Assembly: GCA_003645745.1 (NCBI GenBank)
Contig: QNCH01000118.1
Location: forward strand, 1-5,325
Direction of reading: 5' to 3'
DNA from: Candidatus Omnitrophota bacterium
Lineage (GTDB): Bacteria > Omnitrophota > Gorgyraeia > B26-G9
Length of the DNA stretch: 5,325 nt
In this document: positions 4,979 through 5,325 of the stretch, in pieces
How positions within the stretch are numbered: position 1 is the first letter of the stretch
Layout of the letters: every line of letters starts with the position of its first letter
The notes under the pieces: generated by a model
Told to the model about the DNA's origin: nothing
Seen by the model: the letters and a program-made list of their open reading frames with translations, nothing else
The model's database searches: none
Translations under genes and position numbers: made by a program

Positions 4979-5325
4979 GTTATCTACAAAAATATTTGAT
5001 AATTCCGAGATCAAACGTAAATTATCCGATCTATTTCTAATGCTAATCCGAAAATATTGTTGATTAAGCCCATAAAAATTACTGCAATCACGCACTAAAA
5101 TATGTTTCTTAAGTAAACGTATTTGTAGCTGTTTTGAACTGATCCGCGCAATAATTTTAACTAAAATAAAATTTGTTGCAGAAGGATAAACTTTTAATCC
5201 ATTTATATCACAAAGTTTTTGATATAAAAAATCACGTTCTTTAAATAAAAATTTCTTAATTTTAGCTATATATTTTTTATTCAATAAAATTTTTGCGCCT
5301 ACTGTTTGCGCGAAAAGATTCATTG
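4976..5325 (-). CDS. cobD: Threonine-phosphate decarboxylase, C-terminal part (cut by window edge)
   Basis: The C-terminal 115 residues or so of a fold-type I PLP enzyme. The first methionine visible (5323) is internal (xMNLFAQTVGA, where the family has a VNxxAQ-type segment); the frame runs off the window, and the true start and PLP lysine lie beyond it. Visible features are YPSATNFILVK (46-56 of the visible part), ILVRDCSNFYGL (75-86) and YFRISIRNRSDN (90-101), with the arginine expected to hold the substrate carboxylate. The RDCS.F.GL signature separates it from the related histidinol-phosphate aminotransferase (HisC). The enzyme decarboxylates L-threonine-O-3-phosphate to aminopropanol phosphate, the substrate CbiB uses, and cbiB starts one base into its stop codon. 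The symbol follows Salmonella; Pseudomonas-style naming calls it cobC. HisC is the main alternative, made unlikely by context. Confidence 0.88.
   Translation of the reverse strand, partial: MNLFAQTVGAKILLNKKYIAKIKKFLFKERDFLYQKLCDINGLKVYPSATNFILVKIIARISSKQLQIRLLKKHILVRDCSNFYGLNQQYFRISIRNRSDNLRLISELSNIFVDN

Noticed and set aside
4976..5325. HisC (histidinol-phosphate aminotransferase) for the right-edge gene.
   Set aside because: RDCSNFYGL and the coupled cbiB favour threonine-phosphate decarboxylase. HisC cannot be fully excluded without the N-terminal part.

Overview
The window is a piece of an AT-rich bacterial chromosome in which every gene reads on the minus strand. Single-copy housekeeping genes (rsmI, purN, a phosphohexomutase), Shine-Dalgarno sites and tight gene spacing show that it is bacterial. 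The phylum cannot be fixed from sequence alone. An uncultivated low-GC lineage such as Omnitrophota would fit, but that is a guess.

In the direction of transcription (high to low coordinates) the window opens with the end of a PLP-dependent threonine-phosphate decarboxylase (4976-5325, cut by the window edge). This overlaps cbiB (4020-4976) at a TAATG junction. The two act in succession in cobalamin nucleotide-loop assembly: the first makes aminopropanol phosphate and the second joins it to adenosylcobyric acid. A non-coding, repeat-rich stretch of about 0.7 kb follows (3315-4019). Then comes a compact four-gene run: rsmI (2642-3310), a single-domain response-regulator receiver (2254-2625), purN (1627-2244) and a phosphoglucomutase/phosphomannomutase (201-1634). 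Gaps in this run are 16 and 9 bp, and the last pair overlaps by 8 bp, so it is probably one operon. The functions (ribosome modification, signalling, purine synthesis, sugar phosphates) do not form a single pathway.

The main unusual content is a family of 170-203 bp palindromic elements present three times: 18-199, 3315-3517 and, inverted, 3884-4053. Each starts TATACTCAAA and ends in its reverse complement. Each has long imperfect arms and a small GC-rich central hairpin, and none encodes a protein. They look like MITE-type non-autonomous mobile elements. Every copy touches a gene edge: 1 bp past the mutase stop codon, 4 bp before the rsmI start codon, and inside cbiB, where the element supplies the last ten codons and the stop. 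Copies 1 and 3 differ from each other at three terminal-repeat positions, yet each keeps its two arms matched there, as expected if pairing is maintained or the arms convert each other.

Between copies 2 and 3 (3518-3883) lies no convincing gene. It holds a second, unrelated palindromic structure made of two inverted ATTCCCGC/GCGGGAAT hairpins nested inside a weaker outer inverted repeat.
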